Shown here: one piece after another, positions 1 to 6,590 of the stretch
Numbering within the stretch: position 1 is the first letter of the stretch
How the letters are laid out: each line of letters begins with the position of its first letter
From: Methanolobus sp. UBA32
GTDB lineage: Archaea; Halobacteriota; Methanosarcinia; Methanosarcinales; Methanosarcinaceae
Direction: 5' to 3'
NCBI GenBank assembly: GCA_002507205.1
Contig: DAZF01000056.1
Coordinates: 9,923-24,140 of the forward strand
Length of the DNA: 14,218 nt
Made by a program: the position numbers and the translations under genes
Notes under the pieces: generated by a model
The model's input: the letters and a program-made list of their open reading frames with translations, nothing else
Told to the model about the DNA's origin: nothing
The model's database searches: none

Positions 1-1049
1 TACATAATATCAAAAAGGTTGAGTATGAGAGGTATCTCACGTGCTGTTGACTGGACATCGTATTTTCTTCTGAAGCGCTTCAATATATCCTGGAATGCCC
101 TGGGCCTGCCATTCTCATCAATGGCCACCGCTTCACCATCAAGTATTGCGGATCCGGCGCTTACGTTTTCCCTTACTGCTTCCACGATATCCGGAAGGGA
201 GTCTGTGATATTCTCAAGCCTGCGGGTGAAAAGCGTAACATTGTCACCTTCCTTGTGTATCTGGACCCTTGCTCCGTCAAATTTCCATTCTACAGCCGCA
301 ATGCCTATGTCTGAAAGAGCTGCATCAAGACTTGGGGTTATCTGGGCCAGCATCATACGTATGGGTCGGTTGAGTTCAAGGCCAAGGGATAATACTGCAT
401 CCCTTCCACCATTTCTTGCGGTGGTTGCAACAAGTCCGAGGTCGTTGGTAAGCATGAAAGCCCTTTCAACCTCATCGGAAGGAACATCAAACGCTTTGGA
501 AATAGCATCCCTTACAATTCCCTCGCCAACCCCAATTCTCAGTTCTTCAACTGCAAGGCGGGCAATGTAACCAACCTCTTCAGGCGAGGATGAATTGAAA
601 AGATATTGCAGGTTCTTTATTTTAGCTGTCTGGGAACCTTTGCCGGATGATCTGGAAATATCTTTGAACCTCTCAAAGACCTCAAGGATAGAAAGATCAT
701 TGGATTCTTCAAGAAAAGAAGAGAACGTTGCCTGACCACCAGCAACTTTTTTTAGTGCCCTGACAGCAGTCTCACCGATATCGCCAGTTTCCCTTACAAG
801 TTCCTTGATATCAGAAACCGCAAGCCCTGCTGATCTTGCAAGGGCATTGTAGAGAATACCGGCGCCAACACCGATCTCTTCGCTGCTCCATGCAGGGAAA
901 ACCTCACCCATCACAAAATGGGTTACTATCGGAAGCTCCGCAGGAGTGACCTTTTCAAGTAATTCAGCAACCAGAGAGGTCATATCAAGGGAGCCGGAAG
1001 TACTCTCGATGACCTTACAGATCTGAGAGAATTCTCTGAAACTTGTCAT
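1..1049 (-). CDS. lig: ATP-dependent DNA ligase, archaeal type (C-terminus cut by window edge)
   Basis: Seals nicks in duplex DNA using ATP, through an enzyme-AMP intermediate, during replication and repair in the cytoplasm. The minus strand is open from an ATG at 1047-1049 to the window edge, giving 349 residues; the family is usually about 550-600, so roughly the last 40% is missing. Residues 1 to about 200 form the helical DNA-binding domain. The nucleotidyl-transfer motif [11 protein letters not shown], puts the catalytic lysine at K256. The visible end reads LILNLFDIM, typical of a downstream adenylation-domain segment. The start MTSFREF is typical of methanogen ligases, although only a weak AGGAAAG ribosome site precedes it. 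It lies 33 bases downstream of hom on the same strand, so it is probably the last gene of the ACT-hom-lig transcript. Identification is secure; the operon is inferred. Confidence 0.95.
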   Translation of the reverse strand, partial: MTSFREFSQICKVIESTSGSLDMTSLVAELLEKVTPAELPIVTHFVMGEVFPAWSSEEIGVGAGILYNALARSAGLAVSDIKELVRETGDIGETAVRALKKVAGGQATFSSFLEESNDLSILEVFERFKDISRSSGKGSQTAKIKNLQYLFNSSSPEEVGYIARLAVEELRIGVGEGIVRDAISKAFDVPSDEVERAFMLTNDLGLVATTARNGGRDAVLSLGLELNRPIRMMLAQITPSLDAALSDIGIAAVEWKFDGARVQIHKEGDNVTLFTRRLENITDSLPDIVEAVRENVSAGSAILDGEAVAIDENGRPRAFQDILKRFRRKYDVQSTAREIPLILNLFDIM

Positions 1050-1082
1050 AATGTATCTCTTTCCTGGAAAGATCGGAGCATT

Positions 1083-2078
1083 TCATTCCCGGTATATGGA
1101 TATCATATCACTGAGAATCGCACTGGCGGTTTCGATAGAACCTGCTCCACGACCGGTTACAGTGATTGGACCGGAAAGATCGGTCTGCACTGACGCCACA
1201 TTAAGGGAGCCACCAACAGCAAGTGGATGATCTATTGGCACCAGCTTAGGAGCTACATTTATCCTGCTGTCGTTTACCTCTCCTATCAGTTTAATGACAT
1301 AACCGTCATTCTGGGCCAGAAGCAGCGCCTCAGGAGTTATCTTTGTTATACCTGTGACAGTGACATCCTCATGGGTTGCATTCATTCCGAATACACAATT
1401 TGCAAGTATGACCAGTTTGCAGGCAGTATCAATACCCTCTACATCATATGTGGGATCGGTTTCTGCATATCCAAGCTCCTGCGCCTCTGCAAGCATCTGT
1501 TCGTATGGAGCATGCTCCTCCATCATGCGGGTGAGAATGTAATTACATGTACCATTGAATATACCTTCAACGTTGGTGATCTTGTTACCTGCCAGAACAT
1601 CCCTCGCCAGGTTCAATACAGGCATTGCACCACCCACGGTTGCCTCGAACCTGAAAGCAGAACCACTTGCATTGGAGGTTTCCATTAGTTCACCATATTT
1701 CATTGCAAGGGGACCTTTGTTAGATGTAACGACATCCCTGCCATGTTTAAAGGCCATGAGCATGTTATGGAGACCGGCTCCACCAGTATCGATATTGGTT
1801 GGAGTGGTCTCAACCACCAGTTCATGATCCATGGTTTCTATGATCTCAAGTCCCGTGACCTTTTCAGAGCCAACGGTTCCTTCTGTGTTCTTCCTGGAGA
1901 TCACTGCAGCGAGGTCCACACCATCAGGATCAACGACAACAGTCCTTGAGTCTGCGATCGCAACTACTTTAAAATCAAGTCCGATACTTTCAAGATACTC
2001 TTTCTTCTCGATAAGGACCTTTGCAACACCCTGACCCACTGCACCAAAGCCTATAATGGACATACGTATCGTTTTCAT
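1083..2078 (-). CDS. hom: Homoserine dehydrogenase, short form without ACT domain
   Basis: Reduces aspartate semialdehyde to homoserine with NAD(P)H, the branch point towards threonine and methionine. The 331-residue protein begins with a Rossmann dinucleotide-binding motif, GFGAVG at residues 10-15. SNKGPLA (K121), ATVGGAMP (about 146-153) and GIFNGTCNYIL (about 172-182) follow. DVEGIDTACK carries the catalytic pair D217 and K221. The protein stops at about 330 residues, so it lacks the C-terminal ACT domain of longer homologues; the gene immediately upstream encodes an ACT protein. The two genes overlap by one base as TAATG, indicating translational coupling. A GGGGG stretch before the overlap may serve as ribosome site. 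An in-frame ATG at codon 6 is a less likely start because it loses the overlap. Confidence 0.96.
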   Translation of the reverse strand: MKTIRMSIIGFGAVGQGVAKVLIEKKEYLESIGLDFKVVAIADSRTVVVDPDGVDLAAVISRKNTEGTVGSEKVTGLEIIETMDHELVVETTPTNIDTGGAGLHNMLMAFKHGRDVVTSNKGPLAMKYGELMETSNASGSAFRFEATVGGAMPVLNLARDVLAGNKITNVEGIFNGTCNYILTRMMEEHAPYEQMLAEAQELGYAETDPTYDVEGIDTACKLVILANCVFGMNATHEDVTVTGITKITPEALLLAQNDGYVIKLIGEVNDSRINVAPKLVPIDHPLAVGGSLNVASVQTDLSGPITVTGRGAGSIETASAILSDMISIYRE

Positions 2079-2590
2079 TAAACTGCCCCCAATTCACTTT
2101 TAATAGGCTCAATGACCAGAAGGTCTTTCTTTTTAGCAATGTCCTTCAGAAGTTCAATAGCTGATGCCAGGTGTTCCTTGCTTACTGCATCTATCTTTAA
2201 GGATGCTGATGATGGCATTTTGATCTTCGGCATAGAAAGGTTAAGATCCACAACTTCTGCATAACCTGTATTATCGATAGTATCGATAGTATCCTGAATA
2301 TCTGTGTGGACAATATGTCCGATAAGAATTACTGCACCGTGCTCAAAGTATCTCTTTTCATCAATACGTGCAATACCGATATCACTCTCTTCAAGGCTGG
2401 AGATAATACTATTAAGATTGTCCGGTTTTGTCTCAAAAACGATCTGAACCGGGATAGTGCCACGGGGAGTCCTTTTTTCATGATGGTGGACCACCGATAT
2501 CAAATTACCTTTGAATTCGGATACCGGTCTTAAAGCAAGAAGTAACTGCCCGGGGATATCTTTTAACTCAATGTCCATGGAAACTCGCAT
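2078..2590 (-). CDS. ACT-domain amino-acid-binding protein, probable regulatory partner of Hom
   Basis: A 170-residue soluble protein with an ACT domain at about residues 4-75, starting MDIELKDIPGQL, the usual first strand and helix of ACT modules that bind amino acids. It is followed by a second ferredoxin-like half at about 85-165 (LIGHIVHTDIQDTI; later AVSKEHLASAIELL). Its stop overlaps the hom start by one base, and the Hom beside it lacks its own ACT domain. The obvious reading is that it supplies feedback control, perhaps by threonine or another aspartate-family amino acid; the ligand is inferred. GAGG lies six bases before the chosen ATG, supporting MRVSM over the second methionine at residue 5. 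The direct repeat TATCGATAG at about 2273-2291 is coding (IDTID). The 67-base gap upstream holds no clear terminator, so read-through from the upstream membrane-protein gene is possible. Confidence 0.9.
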   Translation of the reverse strand: MRVSMDIELKDIPGQLLLALRPVSEFKGNLISVVHHHEKRTPRGTIPVQIVFETKPDNLNSIISSLEESDIGIARIDEKRYFEHGAVILIGHIVHTDIQDTIDTIDNTGYAEVVDLNLSMPKIKMPSSASLKIDAVSKEHLASAIELLKDIAKKKDLLVIEPIKSELGAV

Positions 2591-2657
2591 GTATACCCTC
2601 GTAAATATGTAAATAGAACTATTTCTGAATTCTTAACTCCATACACATTAAATGCAG

Positions 2658-3497
2658 TTATACATTTTGGTTTGAATCTTCCTCAGCATTAATTTCCTCC
2701 AGAATTATCACATTACCCCGACCTTTCTTGAATTTACGCACAATTCCCCGGCTCTCAAGATCAGACACCATAAGACTGACCTTGGCTTCTGAGTGTCGTA
2801 CCCTTGTACGAAGTTCCTTCTGGGTAATTCGCCCATCGTTCTTTGAAATAATACCTATTACTTCCCTGAGATCATCAGGCAATCCCTGCCACATATCTGC
2901 CGGAAGTATCGAATCAAGATCTTCGTTAGAAATATGGCTGCTTCCATGATCCGAAGTAGACTTACCACTGCGTTGTTTTACAATGTAGTAGACTCCTGCG
3001 GATAGTATCACAAGAATGAAAAGAATACCAATCATACCCAAAGAAAACGGATTGGAATCCTGTTCATCGTCCACATCTGAAAAGCTTGCGATCTCATCAA
3101 GTTCCGCAAACTCATTTTCACCCAGAGAATCATAATATACTGGAAGCAAAATCAAGTCCAGTACATAGTCACCATCACCAGTGACAGTAATTTCCTCTTC
3201 TGTGTATGCGACCAGATTGTTAGAGCTGTAAAAACTGGCAGATATAAGATAATCCCCTGGCTCCAGATTAAAAGAATATATCCCGTATTTTGAAAGCATG
3301 GACTGGGGGGGTGTTGAATTCACCTCAACAATAACATCCTCCAAAGGATCAAATGAATCCCACTCGTATACCGCACCATGGATAGTTGCTACTTCTGCAG
3401 CAGTTGAAAACTGCACACCTGTAAGTAATATGATGCAGATTATACCGAGCAGGGTTATTTTTTTGATTAACACAGGACGTATATTTACTAAGTACAC
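2658..3497 (-). CDS. Membrane-anchored winged-helix regulator with extracellular beta domain (COG2512-like)
   Basis: A one-component membrane regulator by architecture, 279 residues from a GTG. A signal or anchor helix lies at about residues 13-32 (ITLLGIICIILLTG). An outside carboxypeptidase-regulatory-like beta sandwich follows at about 36-118 (HGAVYEWDSFDPLEDVIVEV through LEPGDYLISASFY to YVLDLILLPV). An acidic linker leads to a second membrane helix at about 151-168 (LGMIGILFILVILSAGVYY). A cytoplasmic winged-helix domain is at about 205-268 (LREVIGIISKNDGRITQKEL, then SDLESRGIVRKFKKGRGN). This suggests an outside signal controlling DNA binding inside; signal and targets are unknown. The start is uncertain: GTG at 3497 has no clear ribosome site, and GTG at 3473 gives a neater signal peptide. 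It is transcribed away from secreted protein A across a shared promoter region. A decayed partial copy lies at 5458-5869. Confidence 0.82.
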   Translation of the reverse strand: MYLVNIRPVLIKKITLLGIICIILLTGVQFSTAAEVATIHGAVYEWDSFDPLEDVIVEVNSTPPQSMLSKYGIYSFNLEPGDYLISASFYSSNNLVAYTEEEITVTGDGDYVLDLILLPVYYDSLGENEFAELDEIASFSDVDDEQDSNPFSLGMIGILFILVILSAGVYYIVKQRSGKSTSDHGSSHISNEDLDSILPADMWQGLPDDLREVIGIISKNDGRITQKELRTRVRHSEAKVSLMVSDLESRGIVRKFKKGRGNVIILEEINAEEDSNQNV

Positions 3498-3527
3498 CCA
3501 TATAATAGTTACTTAAAAACCAGTCTG

Positions 3528-3538
3528 AAGTTAAATAA
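3528..3538 (-). promoter_or_regulatory. Probable TATA box of the membrane regulator
   Basis: On the minus strand this reads TTATTTAACTT; with the next base the core is CTTTATTTAA, a good archaeal TATA element about 35 bases before the GTG at 3497. That places transcription start near 3510, with a short leader. The same 11 bases (AAGTTAAATAA on the plus strand) recur at 5900-5910, upstream of the decayed copy of this gene. Confidence 0.5.
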
Positions 3539-3606
3539 AGCATCATCAAGCTATTAAAGCACTTATAAGACTTCAAATATAGATATAAACCATTAAAGAA
3601 TGAATA

Positions 3607-3627
3607 AAGTAAAGTATGCATATATAC
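3607..3627 (+). promoter_or_regulatory. Promoter of secreted protein A, shared block plus TATA box
   Basis: AAGTAAAGTATGC at 3607-3619 runs into a TATATA-rich element (GCATATATAC). The same 13 bases occur at 5960-5972 before the Cys-rich gene, again followed by a TATA-like stretch. The ATTGCAGG block begins exactly 39 bases after the start of the 13-mer in both places, about 25 bases beyond the TATA element, where archaeal transcription should begin. Transcription start near 3646 is inferred. Confidence 0.65.
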
Positions 3628-3645
3628 TCATCTGAGAATCATAAG

Positions 3646-3756
3646 ATTGCAGGCACAAACATCCAGGATTCTGGAGTAGTTTCTGGAATAAGGAGAATGT
3701 GACACGCTGGCAAATAAATAACCATCTGTGGTTAAAATAACTGGCCTGCCTGCAAT
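3646..3756 (+). ncRNA. Structured 5' leader of secreted protein A mRNA (candidate cis-acting RNA)
   Basis: ATTGCAGGCA at 3646-3655 is perfectly complementary to TGCCTGCAAT at 3747-3756, forming a 10-bp stem at the presumed 5' end of the message. Inside it lie a CCAG/CTGG hairpin (3663-3666 with 3671-3674) and a perfect 6-bp hairpin TAACCA-TCTG-TGGTTA (3719-3734). This gives a possible three-way junction ahead of a start codon about 165 bases from the presumed transcript start. The ribosome site GAGGA follows at about 3799-3803, outside the stem. The leader at 6000-6052 pairs its own 5' end in the same way with different bases. Structure comes from complementarity only; any ligand or protein partner is unknown. 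Confidence 0.5.
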
Positions 3757-3809
3757 ATTAATATCAAAAACTGTTTCATTTATGTTAAAAGATAAAGCGA
3801 GGAATAAAA

Positions 3810-5036
3810 ATGAAAAACATGGGAATAAAAATATTTGCATACGTTGCTGTTGCACTTATGCTGGCTAGTATAGCCCCGGCAATGGCAATTGCTGACACTG
3901 ACAACTTGCAGGACAAAATACAGGATAGAGACAGGGTCAATGCAACAACGAATGCATCATCTGATGGGGCATCAAACCAGATCAGGCAGGTTATGAGTAC
4001 ACAGGAGAGATATGAGGAAGCAACGGAAAACTTCCTGCGTATAAAAGCCAATAACTCTGCGCTTAATACAGGAGAAGCCATAGAAGCCGCTAAAGAGTAT
4101 CTTAACAGTACCATTGATGTGATGATAGAGTCTCTTGACAATGATGAATATACAGAGAAGCTGGATGACGAAAAGGAAGACATCGCTGTAGCCACCACCA
4201 GAGCGGAACTGGTCGAATGTGCCCAGGACATAAGAGATATCTGGAGAGAAGCTCGTGATGAGAGAGCTAACTCAACAACTAATTCTATCAATAACAAGCT
4301 CACAGCAGTCATAAGAGTATCCGAAACCATGACACTTCGCCTTGAAAATGAGATTGCACGTATTGAAAAGAACGGTGAAGATGTGACCGGGCTTCAGGAA
4401 ATGCTTGGGGAATATAAAGCACATATCGCTGAAGCAAGAGAATACCAGGAACAGGCAATGATTGCCAACACCAACAGAGAAAGGCAGTCCCAGGGTTTTC
4501 AGAACATGAAGCAAGCCGGTCTTAGTATTAAGGAGGCAAATGCCGTACTCAGAAACATGCTGGCAGAACTCAAACAACACCGTGAGGGACTTGTAACCCT
4601 TATCGCAGATGAAACACTTACTGCCCAAGGAGATGGAACTGCAGTTCTTTCCGGTAACTTCGTTCTTAGCTTTAATACAGACGATGCCATACTTGTTGTC
4701 AAGGACATGGCCGGAGATGCACAGGTAGACACCGAAAATGCAAGCTATGGATATTCAAACGTAGATGCAGGTAACAGCGATATTAACAACCGGGCATTCG
4801 TCTATCACAACCTCACAGGTGATGTTACAGTTGAAGGCACCCTCCTTACAATCACACTCAGAGGAACAGGTATATCCCTTGATGTTGACGGAAATGGAAA
4901 TGTAATGTTTATCGGAGATGGAACCTACGAATTGAACGGTGAAGAAAGCACATGGGTAACACCTGATGTAGATGATGAGGTAGAAAGTGAATCCGATGCC
5001 GAAACATCAGAGCCTGAGGAACAGAACGATATTTAA
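3810..5036 (+). CDS. Secreted coiled-coil/beta protein A (family not recognised)
   Basis: A 408-residue exported protein. A signal peptide spans about residues 1-28 (GIKIFAYVAVALMLASIAPA, likely cut after AIA). A mostly helical, charged, probably coiled-coil region covers about 60-260, including ALNTGEAIEAAKEYLNSTID, NGEDVTGLQEMLGEYK and ANAVLRNMLAELKQ. A beta-rich domain at about 262-377 contains two similar glycine-rich turns, GDGTAVLSG (275-282) and GNGNVMFIGDGTY (361-373), around DAGNSDINNRAFVYHNLTGD. The acidic tail begins near 384. The single cysteine is C137; several N-x-S/T sequons suggest glycosylation. It is paralogous over its whole length to protein B at 6591-8099, and both precede a small lipoprotein gene. 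A GAGGA ribosome site precedes the ATG. I do not recognise a characterised family; a cell-surface role is inferred from the signal peptide and the lipoprotein neighbour. Confidence 0.88.
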   Translation: MKNMGIKIFAYVAVALMLASIAPAMAIADTDNLQDKIQDRDRVNATTNASSDGASNQIRQVMSTQERYEEATENFLRIKANNSALNTGEAIEAAKEYLNSTIDVMIESLDNDEYTEKLDDEKEDIAVATTRAELVECAQDIRDIWREARDERANSTTNSINNKLTAVIRVSETMTLRLENEIARIEKNGEDVTGLQEMLGEYKAHIAEAREYQEQAMIANTNRERQSQGFQNMKQAGLSIKEANAVLRNMLAELKQHREGLVTLIADETLTAQGDGTAVLSGNFVLSFNTDDAILVVKDMAGDAQVDTENASYGYSNVDAGNSDINNRAFVYHNLTGDVTVEGTLLTITLRGTGISLDVDGNGNVMFIGDGTYELNGEESTWVTPDVDDEVESESDAETSEPEEQNDI

Positions 5037-5092
5037 GTAAGCATTGACAGGATATAAAAGTTTTAATTTGACTATGACGGAGATGAATGTAC

Positions 5093-5380
5093 ATGTTCAA
5101 ACGAAAATATATTGTGATACTGGCAATTCTGGTCCTTGGACTTGTAGTATCAGGTTGTACTGGCAATGCACCTCAGGAAGAAGAAACTGTATCCGAGAGC
5201 ACTGCAGCAGAAGAATTAGGTGACGACAACAGTATATCTGTTGCCGATGTTACACTTGGCGAAGAAATGGTTGGAATTACTGACCCTGAGATCCAGGACA
5301 TTGAAGAAGAACTGCAAGAACTGGAAGTACTCATCAATGAAACAGATATTGAAGAAGACATTGTTGTCGAAGAAATATGA
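5093..5380 (+). CDS. Small acidic lipoprotein A
   Basis: A 95-residue lipoprotein with a hydrophobic leader ending in the lipobox VVSGC, so C22 should become the lipidated N-terminus. The body is acidic, with a probable short coiled coil at about residues 65-83 (PEIQDIEEELQELEVLI) and a conserved end, EEDIVVEEI. Over the last 39 residues 27 are identical to lipoprotein B, whereas the middle has diverged. I chose the second ATG at 5093. It gives 22 residues from Met to the lipid Cys, as in paralogue B, and a 10-base gap after GGAG, also as in B; the ATG at 5087 leaves only four bases. The gene follows protein A by 56 bases, so the two are probably cotranscribed. Function unknown; it may tether or recruit protein A at the membrane surface. 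Confidence 0.85.
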   Translation: MFKRKYIVILAILVLGLVVSGCTGNAPQEEETVSESTAAEELGDDNSISVADVTLGEEMVGITDPEIQDIEEELQELEVLINETDIEEDIVVEEI

Positions 5381-5411
5381 ATGAACCTTATTCATATTTT
5401 TTTCTTTTTTT
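5373..5411 (+). terminator. Intrinsic terminator of cassette A, overlapping the stop codon
   Basis: AAATATGAAT (5373-5382) pairs perfectly with ATTCATATTT (5390-5399) around a 7-base loop, followed by a long T-rich tract. The TGA stop of lipoprotein A at 5378-5380 lies inside the left arm. The terminator after lipoprotein B has the same stem and loop length. Confidence 0.8.
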
Positions 5412-5457
5412 AATGTTGCCAATCTTTGTGTAAACCTGACAGAGATTGCATTGTCAT

Positions 5458-5869
5458 TGTTCTTTTTTAGAAGCTCTTTGTACCTGCTTAGAACTAGCGT
5501 TAGAACAAGCAGGACAAATGTTGCAATTATTGTAACTTATGAAAAAACGATTTTCTTCTGCATATTTTGCCAGGTTATTATCATCATACTGGCTGATATT
5601 GTGTAATTATCAGACATCAGGCTACTGGTACAGATATTATATTTCAAAAGTATTAATCAGGTAGTATTGAATTTACCTCAACACCGAGATCCTCAATTTG
5701 AATCAAAAAACCAGACGTATTATACTGAATCATTATGTTTCCAACTTCAAGGGATTTGAAAAAGATACATACTTGTACATATCATAATATCGGCCATACA
5801 AACATGAATTTTTGTTGAATGTATAATGCACATTTGCCAATCACATCCAATAACACAGGTCATCCTAAA
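5458..5869 (-). pseudogene. Decayed copy of the membrane regulator's ectodomain, lacking the winged helix
   Basis: Read on the minus strand, about 5745 to 5650 encodes FKSLEVG, then IEDLGVEVNS. This aligns with FSTAAEVA and LEDVIVEVNS of the regulator at 2658-3497, including TACCTCAACA-type nucleotide matches. After a stop the alignment continues in shifted frames: YTISAS matches YLISAS, and NNLAKYAEE matches NNLVAYTEE. Further on, near 5480-5535, one frame gives a hydrophobic helix (IIATFVLLVLTLVLSRYK) that may be the remains of the second membrane segment. Nothing resembling the winged-helix domain remains before the cassette A terminator. Upstream, TAACACAGG (5851-5859) and AAGTTAAATAA (5900-5910) match the start and promoter of the intact gene. 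Boundaries are approximate. The central match is convincing; the outer parts are weaker. Confidence 0.7.
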
Positions 5870-5884
5870 ATTCAATCTAAAGCC

Positions 5885-5900
5885 TGATAAAGCTTTATCA
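5885..5900. repeat. Perfect 16-bp palindrome, possible operator
   Basis: TGATAAAGCTTTATCA equals its own reverse complement. It lies about 80 bases before the TATA element of the Cys-rich gene and directly beside the AAGTTAAATAA block left over from the regulator promoter. A dimeric winged-helix protein could bind such a site. I do not see the same palindrome before secreted protein A, so specificity is unproven. Confidence 0.4.
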
Positions 5901-5959
5901 AGTTAAATAATCTATTAAAAGACTCCTTCACACAACAAAGCATGCTTAAAGTTTCCATG

Positions 5960-5980
5960 AAGTAAAGTATGCTTATATCC
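5960..5980 (+). promoter_or_regulatory. Promoter of the Cys-rich protein gene, shared with secreted protein A
   Basis: AAGTAAAGTATGC at 5960-5972 is identical to 3607-3619 and continues as TTATATCC, the TATA-like part. The downstream AATCAGAGAATTGCAGG differs from the matching segment at 3637-3653 at three of 17 positions. Start of transcription is inferred near 5999. Confidence 0.62.
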
Positions 5981-5999
5981 GGCTTTGCCAATCAGAGAA

Positions 6000-6052
6000 T
6001 TGCAGGTGTAGGCTGAGCACACCACCAAGTATTGCATGGCTTACACCTACAA
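6000..6052 (+). ncRNA. 5' leader hairpin of the Cys-rich protein mRNA
   Basis: TTGCAGGTGTAGGC (6000-6013) pairs with GCTTACACCTACAA (6039-6052) over 14 positions, with one C-A mismatch and one G-U pair, around a 25-base loop. It starts at the presumed transcript 5' end, as the stem in the protein A leader does, but the distal bases differ and the partner strand differs with them. The start codon follows 28 bases later. Confidence 0.5.
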
Positions 6053-6080
6053 CATATAAGATGAAATGGGAGAAGATAAT

Positions 6081-6449
6081 TTGAAAATAAGAACATTGAC
6101 CTTAATTACTGTGACCATTATGCTGGTCAGTTTATTTACTGTGACTGCAATGGCAGCAGATCAGCAAAGAGACAGAGATCAAGATTGTACAGGTGTACCT
6201 GACGATGCATTAAGAACACAGACAAGAGCAGGCATCAACGCCGGTGGCATGGTTACTGGGGTATGCGATGGCAGCAACTGTGATGAAGATGGTGTTTGTG
6301 ACAATTTTGTAGATGAAGACGGTGACGGCATCTGTGACAACTGCCAGGGCGATGGTGTCTGTGACGGAGACGGACCATACGGAAATGGCAGAGGTTATGG
6401 CAATGGTGATGGAGACGGAGTGTGCGATGGACCGTGCGCAACGGACTAA
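6081..6449 (+). CDS. Small secreted Cys-rich protein with DGDG calcium-binding-like repeats
   Basis: From the TTG at 6081 this is a 122-residue exported protein. The signal peptide covers residues 1 to about 26 (MKIRTLTLITVTIMLVSLFT, then VTAMA). The mature part is rich in Asp, Gly and Cys, with nine cysteines (36, 62, 67, 73, 85, 88, 94, 115, 119). The segment VDEDGDGICDNC at about 77-88 has the DxDxDG spacing of EF-hand or thrombospondin type 3 calcium loops, and DGDGVCD recurs at 110-116. TTG is preferred because GGGAG lies eight bases before it and the signal peptide then begins MKIR. The ATG at 6066, five codons upstream, has no ribosome site. The gene has its own leader and terminator and sits between the two secreted/lipoprotein pairs. 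Calcium or metal binding and disulfide formation are inferred; no exact family is claimed. Confidence 0.8.
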   Translation: MKIRTLTLITVTIMLVSLFTVTAMAADQQRDRDQDCTGVPDDALRTQTRAGINAGGMVTGVCDGSNCDEDGVCDNFVDEDGDGICDNCQGDGVCDGDGPYGNGRGYGNGDGDGVCDGPCATD

Positions 6450-6467
6450 ACCACAATAAAAAAGGCT

Positions 6468-6500
6468 ATCCGGCTAATTCAGCCGGATTATTTTATTTAT
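6468..6500 (+). terminator. Intrinsic terminator of the Cys-rich protein gene
   Basis: ATCCGGCT (6468-6475) and AGCCGGAT (6481-6488) form an 8-bp GC-rich stem with a 5-base loop, followed by TTATTTTATTTAT. It separates this gene from protein B, so B probably needs its own promoter. Confidence 0.78.
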
Positions 6501-6516
6501 ATCTAACGTAATTATT

Positions 6517-6553
6517 ATAATATTTATACACTATATACTAAGTTTTATAAAGT
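6517..6553 (+). promoter_or_regulatory. Probable promoter of cassette B
   Basis: Two TATA-like stretches lie here: TAATATTTATACAC at about 6517-6530 and TTTTATAAAGT at about 6543-6553, giving a start of transcription near 6550 or 6575. An 11-A run follows, then a strong GGAGGG ribosome site (6578-6583) seven bases before the ATG. The AAGTAAAGTATGC block of the other two promoters is not present. Confidence 0.4.
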
Positions 6554-6590
6554 AAAAAAAAAAACGAAAAGAGAACCGGAGGGTAATCTT

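Noticed and set aside
19..570. A 183-codon plus-strand ORF
   Set aside because: It is antisense to the DNA ligase, whose frame carries the KxDG motif.
2273..2291. TATCGATAG tandem repeat
   Set aside because: It encodes IDTID within the ACT-domain gene and needs no separate explanation.
3785..4330. A 181-codon minus-strand ORF opposite secreted protein A
   Set aside because: Ser/Leu-rich antisense shadow; the plus strand has the signal peptide, ribosome site and a full-length paralogue.
5413..6065. Possible tRNA, CRISPR array or insertion sequence in the gene-poor stretch
   Set aside because: No regularly spaced repeats, no transposase fragment and no tRNA-like arms; the pseudogene and leader explain most of it.
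6553..6564. A-run before protein B as a phase-variation tract
   Set aside because: It lies between promoter and ribosome site, outside the coding frame; slippage would not switch the gene on or off, though it might alter spacing.
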